A DNA stretch of 64,000 nt from Glandiceps talaboti (lineage: Eukaryota; Hemichordata; Enteropneusta; Spengelidae), in contig NC_135559.1 of assembly GCF_964340395.1 (NCBI RefSeq), forward strand, positions 24,198,494 through 24,262,493, in the 5' to 3' direction. Under the pieces are notes generated by a model. It saw nothing but the letters and a program-made list of their open reading frames with translations. It was not told where the DNA came from and did not search any database. Shown here piece after piece: positions 1 through 61,900 of the stretch. Made by a program: the position numbers and the translations under genes. How positions within the stretch are numbered: position 1 is the first letter of the stretch; the number at the start of each line of letters is the position of its first letter.

Positions 1-672
1 AGCTATCAATCAATGAACCACTAAAGCAGTCAATAATTAACAAGCTATCAATCAGTCAATGAATCACTAAAGCAGTCAATAATTAACAAGCTATCAATCA
101 GTCAATGAATCACTAAAGCAGTCAATAATTAACAAGCTATCAATCAATGAACCACTAAAGCAGTCAATAATTAACAAGCTATCAATCAGTCAATGAATCA
201 CTAAAGCAGTCAATAATTAACAAGCTATCAATCAATGAATCACTAAAGCAGTCAATAATTAACAAGCTATCAATCAATGAATCACTAAAGCAGTCAATAA
301 TTAACAAGCTATCAATCAATGAATCACTAGAGCAGTCAATAATTAACAAGCTATCAATCAATGAACCACTAAAGCAGTCAATAATTAACAAGCTATCAAT
401 CAGTCAATGAATCACTAAAGCAGTCAATAATTAACAAGCTATCAATCAATGAATCACTAAAGCAGTTAATAATTAACAAGCTATCAATCAATGAACCACT
501 AAAGCAGTTAATAATTAACAAGCTATCAATCAATGAATCACTAAAGCAGTCAATAATTAACAAGCTATCAATCAATGAACCACTAAAGCAGTTAATAATT
601 AACAAGCTATCAATCAATGAACCACTAAAGCAGTTAATAATTAACAAGCTATCAATCAGTCAATGAATCTAA
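1..672. repeat. 42/46-bp minisatellite
   Basis: About 15 head-to-tail copies of an AT-rich unit of 42 bp, with some 46-bp units that carry an extra CAGT-type tetranucleotide. Each unit contains CACTAAAGCAGTCAATAATT followed by AACAAGCTATCAATCA. The array is already running at base 1, so its left edge is outside the window. Short open frames on the minus strand are by-products of the period being a multiple of three. It probably lies in the intron upstream of the first visible VWA8 exon. Confidence 0.95.
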
Positions 673-850
673 AGCAGTCAAACAATTAATAAAACAATAA
701 TCAATCAAACAATCTATAAGTCCAGTCTTTAATCAGTCAGTAAATGAATGAATGAATGAATGAATCAATCAATCCATCCATCAATCAATCAATCAATCAA
801 TCAGTCAATCTGTCAGTCAGTCAGTCAGTCAGTCAGTCAGTCAGTCATTA
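673..850. repeat. Simple tetranucleotide repeats
   Basis: Degenerate AATC, GAAT and GTCA tetranucleotide runs, including about ten consecutive CAGT/GTCA steps near 815-847. They bridge the minisatellite and the first dispersed element. The ORFs starting here at 756 and 760 run across microsatellite and transposon sequence and are not genes. Confidence 0.85.
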
Positions 851-1974
851 TTATTCCCCGCGGACGAAGTCCGGAACAGGGACTTATGGATTGGGTTCCG
901 TCTGTCCGTGCGTCCGTCCGTGCGTGCGTGCGTCCCTCCGTCCGTCCGTCTGCAGCCGTTTCTTGGAGATGCCTGGACCGATTTTTTTCAAACTTGGTAC
1001 AGGGGCAACATGCTATGACATACATATGCACGTCAATTTGTTTTATGATACGATCCAATATGGCCGCCTAGCAGCCATTTTGTTTGTGAATTTTCCCTGT
1101 CTAAAGCCATAACTCAGACATGCTTTAACAAAATCTCATTCGAAGTTGGTATTAGGACAGTGTTCTATGACATACATGTGCATATTCATTGTTATCATGA
1201 TACGATCCAATATGGCTGCCTAGCAGCCATTTTGTTTGTGAATTTTCCATGTCCAAAGCCATAACTCAGACATGCTTGAACAGATCTCATTCAAAGTTGG
1301 TATAAGAGCAGTGTTCTATGACATACATGTGCATATCCATTTTCATCGTGACATGATCCAATATGGCTGCCTAGCAGCCATTTTGTTTGTGAATTTTCCA
1401 TGTCCAAAGCCATAACTCAGACATGCTTGAACAGATCTCATTCAAAGTTGGTATAAGAACAGTGTTCTATGACATACATGTGCTTATCCATTTTCATTGT
1501 GATACGATCCAATATGGCCGCCTAGCAGCCATTTTGTTTGCGAATTTTCCCTGTCTAAAGCCATAACTCAGACGTGCTTTAACAGATCTCATTCAAAGTT
1601 GGTATTAGATGACATACATGTGCATATCCATTTTCGTTGTGATACGATCCAATATGTCTGCCTGGCAGCCATTTTATTTGCAAATTTTCCATGTCCAAAG
1701 CCATAACTCAGACACGCTTGAACAGGTCTCCCCCCCCCCCCCCCCCACCCGATCCATCCTTTATTGTTGAATGGTTTATTCCATCATGTCACCTTGAAGA
1801 GTAGGCATGTTCCATGTCCAACGAGCAGACACAACATATCTATATCTGTTTGATTTAGGTTCACAAGTGTTGTTGCGTGATCAGAGTAATGATATCAAGA
1901 AAATGACAACATAAACTGCCAGTTCCTTAAAACCCAATCATAGTGGGGACTGTGTCATTCTCAATGACTTGTTG
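850..1974. mobile_element. Family 1 non-autonomous element, copy 1 (HINE/pearl-like)
   Basis: First of three copies of one dispersed element. Order: a 5' GC-rich hairpin around GGACGAAGTCC (862-872), a TCCG/TGCG microsatellite (900-950), a module with GGACCGATT and CTTGGTA (975-1000), about five tandem units of roughly 151 bp (CATAACTCAGACATGC recurs at about 1108, 1260, 1411, 1562, 1702), a poly-C run, and a 3' domain ending in GTCATTCTCAATGAC plus TTGT. That last piece is a short stem-loop. The architecture of hairpin, microsatellite, roughly 150-bp core repeats and 3' hairpin resembles Helentron-associated elements such as pearl and DINE. No transposase or Rep/helicase is present. The class assignment is inference; the existence of the repeat family is seen directly. 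Confidence 0.7.
1729..1746. repeat. Poly-C tract
   Basis: Eighteen-base run that is almost pure C, inside the 3' part of family 1 copy 1. Copies 2 and 3 have a non-expanded CCCCCATACCCGACCC at the same place, so it grew after insertion. Confidence 0.9.
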
Positions 1975-2675
1975 CAGTTGATATTAAAGTGAGCTATAGC
2001 TGCATGGATAACATAAAAATAATTAACAGTCACAACAAAGCTATACTTTCAAAAGCTTAGCAAACACAGCAAAATACCTGCGTAACTGCAGGAAACCAAA
2101 GGAATGACCCCTCTCAGGAAAATGCCTCTTACATAGCATTGTTTACAAAGCAACAGTCACCACTAACCATGACCACAAATCATACATAGATGTTAGTGAC
2201 ACAGAATTCAAAAGCAACAACCACAAGTCTTCATCAGTTTAAACTTGATCACAGGAAGAAAGACACTACGCTAAGTAAATACATTTGGCAGCTAAAAGAC
2301 AGCAAACCAATTACGATATGCAATGATCAGTTCTCAAGCAGGCTTCCTCATACTCAAATGTTACCAAACGATGTCAACTATGTCTCTGGGAAAAATATTT
2401 TATTATAACCACCGATAAATCAACCACCTTAAATAGCAGATCTGAGTTAATCAGCAAATGCCAGCACGCAAACAAGTTCTTACTCAATAATACGTAACCT
2501 TGTTTACATACAAGTTTGTGTACAGACAGCCGTCAATGAAAACACACCTAAGTACTGTACTGTATAGACTGTGTCAGTAGTAAACAGCAGTTCACCGCTG
2601 ATGATCCTTCTGGTGAAACGGTCTGTAGCATAAATCCATAATGTAATAAATGTCATACTCATCTTCTTTCATTTT
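1975..2675. other. Intergenic or intronic sequence, nothing recognised
   Basis: AT-rich sequence between two dispersed repeats. A 72-codon open frame at 2190-2408 has no recognisable motif and no counterpart in VWA8. No exon matching the VWA8 residues that precede exon a was found here. Confidence 0.5.
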
Positions 2676-3365
2676 TAGCACAACTGAACTGATAAGGTTC
2701 AGTAGTGCTATAGGCATGGCAAAGTGTCTGTCTGTCTGTCTGTCTGTCTGTGTTTGTGTGTGTATGTGTGTAAACAACTTAAAGTCAAAAACTGCTGGAC
2801 CGATTGCTTTGATATTTGGTTGTCATGTTACTTCTGGTGTCTAGTTGGGAAATTGTTCAAATGAAAGTGATTGCATCAGGGATGTGGGTTTTGGGTCAAA
2901 AAATGTGATTTTTGGTCAAAAAACTTAAACTCAGAAACTACTGGGCAGATTGGTGCGAAATTTGGTGGGAACATTCTTAAGGGGGTGTAAAGTAAGATTT
3001 GTTCATGACGGGATGATTCCATCAGTGATATGCAAATTAGGGCTGAAAATGTGTCTTTTTGGTTAAAAATCTATAATTCCAAAACCACTGAGCAGATTGG
3101 GCTGAAATTTAATGGAAATGCATTAGGGATGTATGGACGAAGATATGTTAAGCATACCATGATTCCATGAGTGATATGGAATTAAGGTGTAAAAATGTGA
3201 ATTTTGGTCAAAAACTTATATCTCAAAAAATAATAAGTGAATGAGTTTGAAACTTGGTGAGATGTTTCTAGAAGTGTTATTCTTTGTCATTGCTTTTCCT
3301 CAAAAATCTTCAACTCTGAAATTACCAAGTAGATTGAGCTTAACTTTGTTGAGAATGTGTAGATT
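2676..3365. mobile_element. Family 2 non-autonomous element, copy 1
   Basis: Starts with a hairpin (CTGAAC at 2684 pairs with GTTCAG at 2697), followed by a TCTG then TG microsatellite (2728-2770) and a module with GGACCGATT and ATTTGGT (2797-2820). It continues with degenerate internal repeats containing CTACTGGGCAGATTGG and AATTTGGTGGGAACATTC. The same hairpin and module recur at 41370, and internal parts recur at 11200, 15590 and 46440. No coding capacity is visible. Confidence 0.7.
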
Positions 3366-3959
3366 TGTCCTCATTAATAGCTGACACAGTGAGAACAGTA
3401 CATTGTTAATTAACTATAATGTTTACTTTACTATTTCCTCTGGTGGTAAAGCCTGTAGCATGGCCAGTTTGGTTTATGACTGGATTATGTAATATATTGT
3501 AAGACAGCTGTTTCATCACCTACCCATATAAACTGAATGTAGCTGGCTTTTACAATATTACAATAAGACAACCAAGAAAGATAAACCTGTTACATTGGTA
3601 TGACTTGGTTCCAAATTGATTTTAAAAAATAAAGAAGTACAAAACCTTGTAGACACATCCCTTTAAAGTTTGATTAGGATGTTGCTATACTTGTCTTGTA
3701 CACTTCCAACATAGGATGGCTGGATTATGATGATGGAAATTAGGTATGAAAATTTTGTTTTGGTTACAACTTTAAATCTTCAAAAAATTATATATCTATC
3801 ATTGCCCTGAACATGAAGTTGTGCGGCAACGCAATATTTGCGCTATTTTTATGTATGTATTGCTCTCCAAGCTGATTGAGAACTCTACTTGGCGAAAGAA
3901 GAATGAAACTCTATGTATTTAATATATCTTATATATATATATATATATATATCTTTCAG
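3366..3959. other. Intron sequence with TA microsatellite before exon a
   Basis: No recognisable gene or repeat in most of this stretch. A TA dinucleotide run at about 3930-3951 sits directly upstream of the TCTTTCAG acceptor of the first visible VWA8 exon. Confidence 0.5.
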
Positions 3960-52892
<48,933 letters not shown>

Positions 52893-52954
52893 GTAGGTAC
52901 ATGAATTACAGCCAGTGAAAAAAAAACATGTTGCTATATGTTGCTATTTTCATT

Positions 52955-55900
52955 TACTGCCACATCCCACAGTCTAAGTTTACTATTATCTTATCAGTGC
53001 TGAGAATCCCACAGTTTAAGTTTACTATTATCATATCAGTGCAGAGAATCCCACAGTCTAAGTTTACTATTATCATATCAGTACTGAGAATCCCACAGTC
53101 TAAATTTACTATTATCATATCAGTGCTGAGAATTCCACAGTCTAAATTTACTATTATCATATCAGTGCTGAGAATCCCACAGTCTAAGTTTACTATTATC
53201 ATATCAGTGCTGAGAATCCCACAGTCTAAGTTTACTATTATCTTATCAGTGCTGAGAATCCCACAGTCTAAGTTTACTATTATCATATCAGTGCTGAGAA
53301 TCCCACAGTCTAAGTTTACTATTATCTTATCAGTACTGAGAATCCCACAGTCTAAGTTTACTATTATCTTATCAGTGCTGAGAATCCCACAGTCTAAGTT
53401 TACTATTATCATATCAGTGCTGAGAATCCCACAGTCTAAGTTTACTATTATCATATCAGTGCTGAGAATCCCACAGTCTAAGTTTACTATTATCATATCA
53501 GTGCTGAGAATCCCACAGTCTAAGTTTACTATTATCATATCAGTACTGAGAATCCCACAGTCTAAGTTTACTGTTATCATATCAGTGCTGAGAATCCCAC
53601 AGTCTAAGTTTACTATTATCATATCAGTGCTGAGAATCCCACAGTCTAAGTTTACTATTATCATATCAGTACTGAGAATCCCACAGTCTAAGTTTACTAT
53701 TATCATATCAGTGCTGAGAATCCCACAGTCTAAGTTTACTATTATCTTATCAGTGCTGAGAATCCCACAGTCTAAGTTTACTATTATCATATCAGTACTG
53801 AGAATCCCCCTGTCTAAGTTTACTATTATCTTATCAGTACTGAGAATCCCACAGTCTAAATTTACTATTATCATATCAGTGCTGAGAATCCCACAGTCTA
53901 AATTTACTATTATCATATCAGTGCTGAGAATCCCACAGTCTAAGTTTACTATTATCTTATCAGTACTGAGAATCCCACAGTCTAAATTTACTATTATCAT
54001 ATCAGTGCTGAGAATCCCACAGTCTAAATTTACTATTATCATATCAGTGCTGAGAATCCCACAGTCTAAATTTACTATTATCATATCAGTACTGAGAATC
54101 CCACAGTCTAAATTTACTATTATCATATCAGTACTGAGAATCCCACAGTCTAAGTTTACTATTATCATATCAGTGCTGAGAATCCCACAGTCTAAGTTTA
54201 CTATTATCATATCAGTGCTGAGAATCCCACAGTCTAAGTTTACTATTATCATATCAGTGCTGAGAATCCCACAGTCTAAGTTTACTATTATCTTATCAGT
54301 ACTGAGAATCCCACAGTCTAAGTTTACTATTATCATATCAGTGCTGAGAATCCCACAGTCTAAGTTTACTATTATCTTATCAGTACTGAGAATCCCACAG
54401 TCTAAGTTTACTATTATCTTATCAGTGCTGAGAATCCCACAGTCTAAGTTTACTATTATCTTATCAGTGCTGAGAATCCCACAGTCTAAATTTACTATTA
54501 TCTTATCAGTGCTGAGAATCCCACAGTCTAAATTTACTATTATCATATCAGTGCTGAGAATCCCACAGTCTAAGTTTACTATTATCTTATCAGTGCTGAG
54601 AATCCCACAGTCTAAATTTACTATTATCTTATCAGTGCTGAGAATCCCACAGTCTAAGTTTACTATTATCATATCAGTGCTGAGAATCCCACAGTCTAAG
54701 TTTACTATTATCATATCAGTGCTGAGAATCCCACAGTCTAAGTTTACTATTATCATATCAGTGCTGAGAATCCCACAGTCTAAGTTTACTATTATCTTAT
54801 CAGTGCTGAGAATCCCACAGTCTAAATTTACTATTATCTTATCAGTGCTGAGAATCCCACAGTCTAAGTTTACTATTATCATATCAGTGCTGAGAATCCC
54901 ACAGTCTAAGTTTACTATTATCTTATCAGTGCTGAGAATCCCACAGTCTAAATTTACTATTATCATATCAGTACTGAGAATCCCACAGTCTAAGTTTACT
55001 ATTATCATATCAGTGCTGAGAATCCCACAGTCTAAGTTTACTATTATCATATCAGTGCTGAGAATTCCACAGTCTAAATTTACTATTATCATATCAGTGC
55101 TGAGAATCCCACAGTCTAAGTTTACTATTATCATATCAGTACTGAGAATCCCACAGTCTAAGTTTACTATTATCTTATCAGTGCTGAGAATCCCACAGTC
55201 TAAATTTACTATTATCTTATCAGTGCTGAGAATCCCACAGTCTAAATTTACTATTATCATATCAGTGCTGAGAATCCCACAGTCTAAGTTTACTATTATC
55301 ATATCAGTGCTGAGAATCCCACAGTCTAAGTTTACTATTATCTTATCAGTGCTGAGAATCCCACAGTCTAAGTTTACTATTATCATATCAGTGCTGAGAA
55401 TCCCACAGTCTAAGTTTACTATTATCTTATCAGTGCTGAGAATCCCACAGTCTAAATTTACTATTATCTTATCAGTGCTGAGAATCCCACAGTCTAAATT
55501 TACTATTATCATATCAGTGCTGAGAATCCCACAGTCTAAGTTTACTATTATCATATCAGTGCTGAGAATCCCACAGTCTAAGTTTACTATTATCTTATCA
55601 GTGCTGAGAATCCCACAGTCTAAGTTTACTATTATCATATCAGTGCTGAGAATCCCCCAGTCTAAGTTTACTATTATCTTATCAGTGCTGAGAATCCCAC
55701 AGTCTAAGTTTACTATTATCATATCAGTGCTGAGAATCCCACAGTCTAAGTTTACTATTATCATATCAGTGCTGAGAATCCCACAGTCTAAGTTTACTAT
55801 TATCATATCAGTGCTGAGAATCCCACAGTCTAAGTTTACTATTATCATATCAGTGCTGAGAATCCCACAGTCTAAGTTTACTATTATCTTATCAGTGCTG

Positions 55901-58900
55901 AGAATCCCACAGTCTAAATTTACTATTATCTTATCAGTGCTGAGAATCCCACAGTCTAAGTTTACTATTATCATATCAGTGCTGAGAATCCCACAGTCTA
56001 AGTTTACTATTATCTTATCAGTGCTGAGAATCCCACAGTCTAAATTTACTATTATCATATCAGTACTGAGAATCCCACAGTCTAAGTTTACTATTATCAT
56101 ATCAGTGCTGAGAATCCCACAGTCTAAGTTTACTATTATCATATCAGTGCTGAGAATTCCACAGTCTAAATTTACTATTATCATATCAGTGCTGAGAATC
56201 CCACAGTCTAAGTTTACTATTATCATATCAGTACTGAGAATCCCACAGTCTAAGTTTACTATTATCTTATCAGTGCTGAGAATCCCACAGTCTAAATTTA
56301 CTATTATCTTATCAGTGCTGAGAATCCCACAGTCTAAATTTACTATTATCATATCAGTGCTGAGAATCCCACAGTCTAAGTTTACTATTATCATATCAGT
56401 GCTGAGAATCCCACAGTCTAAGTTTACTATTATCTTATCAGTGCTGAGAATCCCACAGTCTAAGTTTACTATTATCATATCAGTGCTGAGAATCCCCCAG
56501 TCTAAGTTTACTATTATCTTATCAGTGCTGAGAATCCCACAGTCTAAGTTTACTATTATCATATCAGTGCTGAGAATCCCACAGTCTAAGTTTACTATTA
56601 TCATATCAGTGCTGAGAATCCCACAGTCTAAGTTTACTATTATCTTATCAGTGCTGAGAATCCCACAGTCTAAGTTTACTATTATCATATCAGTGCTGAG
56701 AATCCCACAGTCTAAGTTTACTATTATCATATCAGTGCTGAGAATCCCACAGTCTAAGTTTACTATTATCATATCAGTACTGAGAATCCCACAGTCTAAG
56801 TTTACTATTATCATATCAGTGCTGAGAATCCCACAGTCTAAGTTTACTATTATCATATCAGTACTGAGAATCCCACAGTCTAAGTTTACTATTATCATAT
56901 CAGTGCTGAGAATCCCACAGTTTAAGTTTACTATTATCATATCAGTGCTGAGAATCCCACAGTCTAAGTTTACTATTATCATATCAGTGCTGAGAATCCC
57001 ACAGTCTAAGTTTACTATTATCATATCAGTGCTGAGAATCCCACAGTCTAAGTTTACTATTATCATATCAGTACTGAGAATCCCACAGTCTAAGTTTACT
57101 ATTATCATATCAGTGCTGAGAATCCCACAGTCTAAGTTTACTATTATCATATCAGTACTGAGAATCCCACAGTCTAAGTTTACTATTATCTTATCAGTGC
57201 TGAGAATCCCACAGTCTAAGTTTACTATTATCATATCAATACTGAGAATCCCACAGTCTAAGTTTACTATTATCATATCAGTGCTGAGAATCCCACAGTC
57301 TAAGTTTACTATTATCATATCAGTGCTGAGAATCCCACAGTCTAAATTTACTATTATCTTATCAGTACTGAGAATCCCACAGTCTAAGTTTACTATTATC
57401 ATATCAGTGCTGAGAATCCCACAGTCTAAATTTACTATTATCTTATCAGTACTGAGAATCCCACAGTCTAAGTTTACTATTATCATATCAGTGCTGAGAA
57501 TCCCACAGTCTAAGTTTACTATTATCTTATCAGTACTGAGAATCCCACAGTCTAAGTTTACTATTATCATATCAGTGCTGAGAATCCCACAGTCTAAGTT
57601 TACTATTATCTTATCAGTACTGAGAATCCCACAGTCTAAGTTTACTATTATCATATCAGTGCTGAGAATCCCACAGTCTAAGTTTACTATTATCTTATCA
57701 GTGCTGAGAATCCCACAGTCTAAGTTTACTATTATCTTATCAGTGCTGAGAATCCCACAGTCTAAATTTACTATTATCTTATCAGTGCTGAGAATCCCAC
57801 AGTCTAAATTTACTATTATCATATCAGTGCTGAGAATCCCACAGTCTAAGTTTACTATTATCTTATCAGTGCTGAGAATCCCACAGTCTAAATTTACTAT
57901 TATCTTATCAGTGCTGAGAATCCCACAGTCTAAGTTTACTATTATCATATCAGTGCTGAGAATCCCACAGTCTAAGTTTACTATTATCATATCAGTGCTG
58001 AGAATCCCACAGTCTAAGTTTACTATTATCATATCAGTGCTGAGAATCCCACAGTCTAAGTTTACTATTATCTTATCAGTGCTGAGAATCCCACAGTCTA
58101 AATTTACTATTATCTTATCAGTGCTGAGAATCCCACAGTCTAAGTTTACTATTATCTTATCAGTGCTGAGAATCCCACAGTCTAAGTTTACTATTATCAT
58201 ATCAGTGCTGAGAATCCCACAGTCTAAGTTTACTATTATCATATCAGTGCTGAGAATCCCACAGTCTAAGTTTACTATTATCTTATCAGTACTGAGAATC
58301 CCACAGTCTAAGTTTACTATTATCATATCAGTGCTGAGAATCCCACAGTCTAAATTTACTATTATCATATCAGTGCTGAGAATCCCACAGTCTAAGTTTA
58401 CTATTATCATATCAGTGCTGAGAATCCCACAGTCTAAGTTTACTATTATCATATCAGTGCTGAGAATCCCACAGTCTAAGTTTACTATTATCTTATCAGT
58501 GCTGAGAATCCCACAGTCTAAGTTTACTATTATCATATCAGTGCTGAGAATCCCACAGTCTAAATTTACTATTATCATATCAGTGCTGAGAATCCCACAG
58601 TCTAAGTTTACTATTATCTTATCAGTGCTGAGAATCCCACAGTCTAAGTTTACTATTATCATATCAGTGCTGAGAATCCCACAGTCTAAGTTTACTATTA
58701 TCTTATCAGTACTGAGAATCCCACAGTCTAAGTTTACTATTATCTTATCAGTGCTGAGAATCCCACAGTCTAAGTTTACTATTATCATATCAGTGCTGAG
58801 AATCCCACAGTCTAAGTTTACTATTATCATATCAGTGCTGAGAATCCCACAGTCTAAGTTTACTATTATCATATCAGTACTGAGAATCCCACAGTCTAAG

Positions 58901-61900
58901 TTTACTATTATCATATCAGTGCTGAGAATCCCACAGTCTAAGTTTACTATTATCTTATCAGTGCTGAGAATCCCACAGTCTAAATTTACTATTATCATAT
59001 CAGTGCTGAGAATCCCACAGTCTAAGTTTACTATTATCTTATCAGTGCTGAGAATCCCACAGTCTAAGTTTACTATTATCTTATCAGTGCTGAGAATCCC
59101 ACAGTCTAAATTTACTATTATCATATCAGTGCTGAGAATCCCACAGTCTAAGTTTACTATTATCTTATCAGTGCTGAGAATCCCACAGTCTAAGTTTACT
59201 ATTATCTTATCAGTGCTGAGAATCCCACAGTCTAAATTTACTATTATCTTATCAGTGCTGAGAATCCCACAGTCTAAATTTACTATTATCTTATCAGTGC
59301 TGAGAATCCCACAGTCTAAATTTACTATTATCACATCAGTGCTGAGAATCCCACAGTCTAAGTTTACTATTATCATATCAGTGCTGAGAATCCCACAGTC
59401 TAAATTTACTATTATCATATCAGTGCTGAGAATCCCACAGTCTAAATTTACTATTATCTTATCAGTGCTGAGAATCCCACAGTCTAAGTTTACTATTATC
59501 TTATCAGTGCTGAGAATCCCACAGTCTAAGTTTACTATTATCATATCAGTGCTGAGAATCCCACAGTCTAAATTTACTATTATCTTATCAGTGCTGAGAA
59601 TCCCACAGTCTAAATTTACTATTATCTTATCAGTGCTGAGAATCCCACAGTCTAAGTTTACTATTATCATATCAGTGCTGAGAATCCCACAGTCTAAGTT
59701 TACTATTATCATATCAGTACTGAGAATCCCACAGTCTAAGTTTACTATTATCTTATCAGTGCTGAGAATCCCACAGTCTAAGTTTACTATTATCTTATCA
59801 GTGCTGAGAATCCCACAGTCTAAGTTTACTATTATCATATCAGTGCTGAGAATCCCACAGTCTAAGTTTACTATTATCATATCAGTACTGAGAATCCCAC
59901 AGTCTAAGTTTACTATTATCTTATCAGTGCTGAGAATCCCACAGTCTAAGTTTACTATTATCTTATCAGTACTGAGAATCCCACAGTCTAAGTTTACTAT
60001 TATCTTATCAGTGCTGAGAATCCCACAGTTTAAGTTTACTATTATCATATCAGTGCAGAGAATCCCACAGTCTAAGTTTACTATTATCATATCAGTACTG
60101 AGAATCCCACAGTCTAAATTTACTATTATCATATCAGTGCTGAGAATTCCACAGTCTAAATTTACTATTATCATATCAGTGCTGAGAATCCCACAGTCTA
60201 AGTTTACTATTATCATATCAGTGCTGAGAATCCCACAGTCTAAGTTTACTATTATCTTATCAGTGCTGAGAATCCCACAGTCTAAGTTTACTATTATCAT
60301 ATCAGTGCTGAGAATCCCACAGTCTAAGTTTACTATTATCTTATCAGTACTGAGAATCCCACAGTCTAAGTTTACTATTATCTTATCAGTGCTGAGAATC
60401 CCACAGTCTAAGTTTACTATTATCATATCAGTGCTGAGAATCCCACAGTCTAAGTTTACTATTATCATATCAGTGCTGAGAATCCCACAGTCTAAGTTTA
60501 CTATTATCATATCAGTGCTGAGAATCCCACAGTCTAAGTTTACTATTATCATATCAGTACTGAGAATCCCACAGTCTAAGTTTACTGTTATCATATCAGT
60601 GCTGAGAATCCCACAGTCTAAGTTTACTATTATCATATCAGTGCTGAGAATCCCACAGTCTAAGTTTACTATTATCATATCAGTACTGAGAATCCCACAG
60701 TCTAAGTTTACTATTATCATATCAGTGCTGAGAATCCCACAGTCTAAGTTTACTATTATCTTATCAGTGCTGAGAATCCCACAGTCTAAGTTTACTATTA
60801 TCATATCAGTACTGAGAATCCCCCTGTCTAAGTTTACTATTATCTTATCAGTACTGAGAATCCCACAGTCTAAATTTACTATTATCATATCAGTGCTGAG
60901 AATCCCACAGTCTAAATTTACTATTATCATATCAGTGCTGAGAATCCCACAGTCTAAGTTTACTATTATCTTATCAGTACTGAGAATCCCACAGTCTAAA
61001 TTTACTATTATCATATCAGTGCTGAGAATCCCACAGTCTAAATTTACTATTATCATATCAGTGCTGAGAATCCCACAGTCTAAATTTACTATTATCATAT
61101 CAGTACTGAGAATCCCACAGTCTAAATTTACTATTATCATATCAGTACTGAGAATCCCACAGTCTAAGTTTACTATTATCATATCAGTGCTGAGAATCCC
61201 ACAGTCTAAGTTTACTATTATCATATCAGTGCTGAGAATCCCACAGTCTAAGTTTACTATTATCATATCAGTGCTGAGAATCCCACAGTCTAAGTTTACT
61301 ATTATCTTATCAGTACTGAGAATCCCACAGTCTAAGTTTACTATTATCATATCAGTGCTGAGAATCCCACAGTCTAAGTTTACTATTATCTTATCAGTAC
61401 TGAGAATCCCACAGTCTAAGTTTACTATTATCTTATCAGTGCTGAGAATCCCACAGTCTAAGTTTACTATTATCTTATCAGTGCTGAGAATCCCACAGTC
61501 TAAATTTACTATTATCTTATCAGTGCTGAGAATCCCACAGTCTAAATTTACTATTATCATATCAGTGCTGAGAATCCCACAGTCTAAGTTTACTATTATC
61601 TTATCAGTGCTGAGAATCCCACAGTCTAAATTTACTATTATCTTATCAGTGCTGAGAATCCCACAGTCTAAGTTTACTATTATCATATCAGTGCTGAGAA
61701 TCCCACAGTCTAAGTTTACTATTATCATATCAGTGCTGAGAATCCCACAGTCTAAGTTTACTATTATCTTATCAGTGCTGAGAATCCCACAGTCTAAATT
61801 TACTATTATCTTATCAGTGCTGAGAATCCCACAGTCTAAGTTTACTATTATCATATCAGTGCTGAGAATCCCACAGTCTAAGTTTACTATTATCTTATCA

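Noticed and set aside
756-1112. ORFs of 118, 103 and 73 codons near the left end
   Set aside because: They run through tetranucleotide repeats and the family 1 element. The same peptides recur at 7841-8208 and 9054-9335, where the element is repeated.
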